Assembly (NCBI RefSeq): GCF_016919445.1 | Contig: NZ_CP070356.1 | Span: 3,785,502 to 3,849,501, forward strand | Origin: Pseudomonas sp. PDNC002 | GTDB taxonomy: Bacteria > Pseudomonadota > Gammaproteobacteria > Pseudomonadales > Pseudomonadaceae | Reading direction: 5' to 3' | Length of the DNA stretch: 64,000 nucleotides | In this document: positions 62,223 through 64,000 of the stretch, one piece after another | How the letters are laid out: each line of letters begins with the position of its first letter | Numbering within the stretch: position 1 is the first letter of the stretch | The notes under the pieces: model-generated | The model's input: the letters and a program-made list of their open reading frames with translations, nothing else | What the model was told of the DNA's origin: nothing | Databases searched by the model: none | Program-made: the position numbers and the translations under genes

Positions 62223-63124
62223 TGAGCAAGCTGACTGTCGCCGTGTTGCAGTTCTCCTGCAGCTGGGACCTGCCGCGCAACCTTGCCGAAGCCGAGCGCC
62301 ACGTGCGCGCGGCGGCGGCCGCCGGAGCAAGGCTGATCCTCCTGCCCGAGCTGTTCGCCACGCCGTACTTCTGCATCGAGCAGGACCACGTCCACCTCGC
62401 GCTGGCCCAACCCTACGACGACAGCCCGCTGCTGCAGCGCTTCGCCAGCCTGGCGGCGGAACTGAACGTGGTGCTGCCGATCAGCTGGTTCGAGCGCGCC
62501 GGCAACGCCTACTTCAACTCGCTGACCGTGGCCGACGCCGATGGCAGCCTGCTCGGCGTGTACCGCAAGACGCACATCCCCAACGCCATCGGCTACCAGG
62601 AGAAGGAGTATTTCAGCCCCGGCGATACCGGCTTCCGCGTCTGGGACACCGCCGTCGGCCGCATCGGCGTGGGTATCTGCTGGGACCAGTGGTTCCCCGA
62701 GACCGCCCGCTGCCTGGCGTTGCAGGGCGCGGAGCTGCTGCTGTTCCCCACCGCCATCGGCTCCGAGCCGGGCGCGGAACAACTGGACTCCCGCGATCAC
62801 TGGCAGACCGCCCAGCGTGGCCATGCCGCCGCCAACCTGCTGCCGGTGCTGGCGGCCAATCGTATCGGCGAGGAAGTGGCGCCCAGCGACGACGCGCTGC
62901 GCATGCGCTTCTACGGCTCGTCCTTCATCACCGACCACAAGGGCGCGCTGCTGGCCGAGGCCGGGCGCAACGAAGCCGCCGTACTGGTGCAGGAGCTGGA
63001 CCTGAACCTGGCCCGCGAAGAACGCCTGACCTGGGGCGTCTACCGCGACCGCCGCCCGGAAATGTACGGCCCTCTGCTCGGCCTCGACGGCCGCCACCTG
63101 CACCCACGCTGGCAAGGAGTCTGA
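62222..63124 (+). CDS. aguB: N-carbamoylputrescine amidase
   Basis: 300 residues of the nitrilase superfamily. Catalytic triad Glu43 (LLPELF), Lys116 (YRKTHIPN) and Cys153 (GICWDQWFPE). Releases ammonia and CO2 to give putrescine, completing the agmatine route. Immediately after aguA. Confidence 0.93.
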   Translation: MSKLTVAVLQFSCSWDLPRNLAEAERHVRAAAAAGARLILLPELFATPYFCIEQDHVHLALAQPYDDSPLLQRFASLAAELNVVLPISWFERAGNAYFNSLTVADADGSLLGVYRKTHIPNAIGYQEKEYFSPGDTGFRVWDTAVGRIGVGICWDQWFPETARCLALQGAELLLFPTAIGSEPGAEQLDSRDHWQTAQRGHAAANLLPVLAANRIGEEVAPSDDALRMRFYGSSFITDHKGALLAEAGRNEAAVLVQELDLNLAREERLTWGVYRDRRPEMYGPLLGLDGRHLHPRWQGV

Positions 63125-63126
63125 CC

Positions 63127-64000
63127 ATGAACAAGCACCTGCTGATCGGCGCGCTGGGGTTGTCCCTGGCGTGCGTCCTGCAACCGGCCGTGGCGGAGGA
63201 GGAGAAGGTCCTGCGCCTGTTCAACTGGGCGGACTACTTCGCCCCCGACACCCTGGCGAATTTCACCAAGGAAACCGGCATCCGCGTCATCTACGACGTG
63301 ATGGACAGCAGCGAGACGCTGGAAGCCAAGATGATGGCCGGGCACAGCGGCTACGACCTGGTCTTCCCCGGCGACACCGTGGCCGAGCGGCTGATGCGCG
63401 CTGGCGCCCTGCAGAAGCTCGACGACAGCAAGCTGACGCAGCTGGCCGACATCGAGTCGGGCCTGCAGACGCTGCAGACCAAGTACCCGTACTCGCGCCA
63501 CGCGGTGGTGCCTTATACCTGGGGCAGCATCGGCGTGACCTACAACCAGGCGAAGATCGAGCAGCGCATGCCCGGCGCGCCGGTGAACAGCCTGGACATG
63601 CTGTTCAAGCCGGACGTCGCCAAGCGTTTCGCCGATTGCGGCATCTCCATGATCGACTCGCCGGACGAAGTGCTGGCCGTGGTGCTCAACTACCTCGGCC
63701 GCGACCCGCGCAGCGGCAAGCCGCAGGACCTGGCGGACGCCCTGGCGCTGCTCAACGGCATCCGTCCGTACATCCGCAAGTTCCAGTCGCAGCCGGTCAC
63801 CCAGCTGGTCAATGGCGACCTGTGCCTGTCACTGGGCTACAGCGGCGACGTCACCCAGTCGCAGCGGGCGGCCGACGAGGCGAAGAAGCCTGAGCGCTTC
63901 GAGTACCGCGTCCCGCGCGAAGGCACCTCGGTATGGATGGACACCATGGCCATTCCCGTCGACGCGCCGCACCCGGAATACGCCTACGCGCTGATCAACT
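63127..64000 (+). CDS. Polyamine ABC-transporter periplasmic binding protein (right edge cut)
   Basis: 291 residues visible. A signal peptide (about 1-23, LLIGALGLSLACVLQPAVA) precedes LRLFNWADYFAPDTLANFTK, the standard start of SpuD/PotF/PotD-type proteins, and then SGYDLVFPGDTVAERLMRAG, YTWGSIGVTYNQAKIE and LSLGYSGDVTQSQRAADEA. It starts 3 nt after the aguB stop, so it is probably part of the agmatine operon and binds putrescine or agmatine. The ABC transporter genes may follow beyond the window. Confidence 0.9.
   Translation, partial: MNKHLLIGALGLSLACVLQPAVAEEEKVLRLFNWADYFAPDTLANFTKETGIRVIYDVMDSSETLEAKMMAGHSGYDLVFPGDTVAERLMRAGALQKLDDSKLTQLADIESGLQTLQTKYPYSRHAVVPYTWGSIGVTYNQAKIEQRMPGAPVNSLDMLFKPDVAKRFADCGISMIDSPDEVLAVVLNYLGRDPRSGKPQDLADALALLNGIRPYIRKFQSQPVTQLVNGDLCLSLGYSGDVTQSQRAADEAKKPERFEYRVPREGTSVWMDTMAIPVDAPHPEYAYALIN

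Overview
The window is high-GC chromosomal DNA from a Pseudomonas, most likely a relative of the P. aeruginosa / P. nitroreducens / P. citronellolis group. The evidence is a complete nfxB–mexCD-oprJ locus, an aguAB agmatine locus, two OprD-family porins, FecIR-type regulation and the typical Pseudomonas intergenic repeats starting GTAGGAGCG. I see no rRNA, tRNA, CRISPR array, insertion sequence or prophage. Nothing here can fix the species.

Layout. 1-1.1 kb: FecI sigma factor and a FecR anti-sigma factor cut by the left edge. 1.3-4.2 kb: a small membrane protein, a short-chain dehydrogenase that has lost its catalytic Tyr, and an OprD porin. 4.4-6.0 kb: an AT-rich island with two unrecognised envelope proteins. 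6.1-8.5 kb: a frameshifted cupin gene, an MgtC-like protein, a NIPSNAP protein and a dense block of repeats. 8.5-15 kb: the MexCD-OprJ efflux pump with divergent nfxB. 15-25 kb: a SulP transporter, a 1513-residue autotransporter, an unusual response regulator fused to PAS and a decayed histidine kinase, a DUF2938 protein and an MFS transporter. 25-39.7 kb: an accessory stretch of small metabolic and stress genes, each next to its own regulator (four LysR genes, one Rrf2, one frameshifted AraC), ending with an EAL-domain protein. 40-44 kb: the overlapping operon otsB–GH15–otsA for trehalose. 44.5 kb: a cold-shock protein with a long leader.

44.9-56.6 kb is the most coherent metabolic unit. An IclR regulator, an acyl-CoA dehydrogenase and an aromatic-acid-type MFS transporter run leftward. 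Enoyl-CoA hydratase, PaaH-like 3-hydroxyacyl-CoA dehydrogenase, PcaF/PaaJ-like thiolase and a family III CoA-transferase run rightward, followed by etfB-etfA and an OprD porin. Together they make a full beta-oxidation circuit that fits a C6-type dicarboxylic acid such as adipate: porin and transporter for uptake, CoA transfer from succinyl-CoA, dehydrogenation with dedicated ETF, and thiolysis to succinyl-CoA and acetyl-CoA. Two near-identical palindromes, TTTCGTC-N-GACGAAA type, lie in the divergent promoter region, one by each start.

56.6-64 kb: a Tat-exported epoxide-hydrolase-like enzyme, a lipoprotein, a MerR-controlled flavodoxin-fold reductase operon, and an agmatine-to-putrescine locus (LysR, aguA, aguB, polyamine-binding protein) cut by the right edge. 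The MerR operator (19-bp spacer promoter) recurs almost unchanged in front of the DUF2938 gene 36 kb away, which suggests one regulon.
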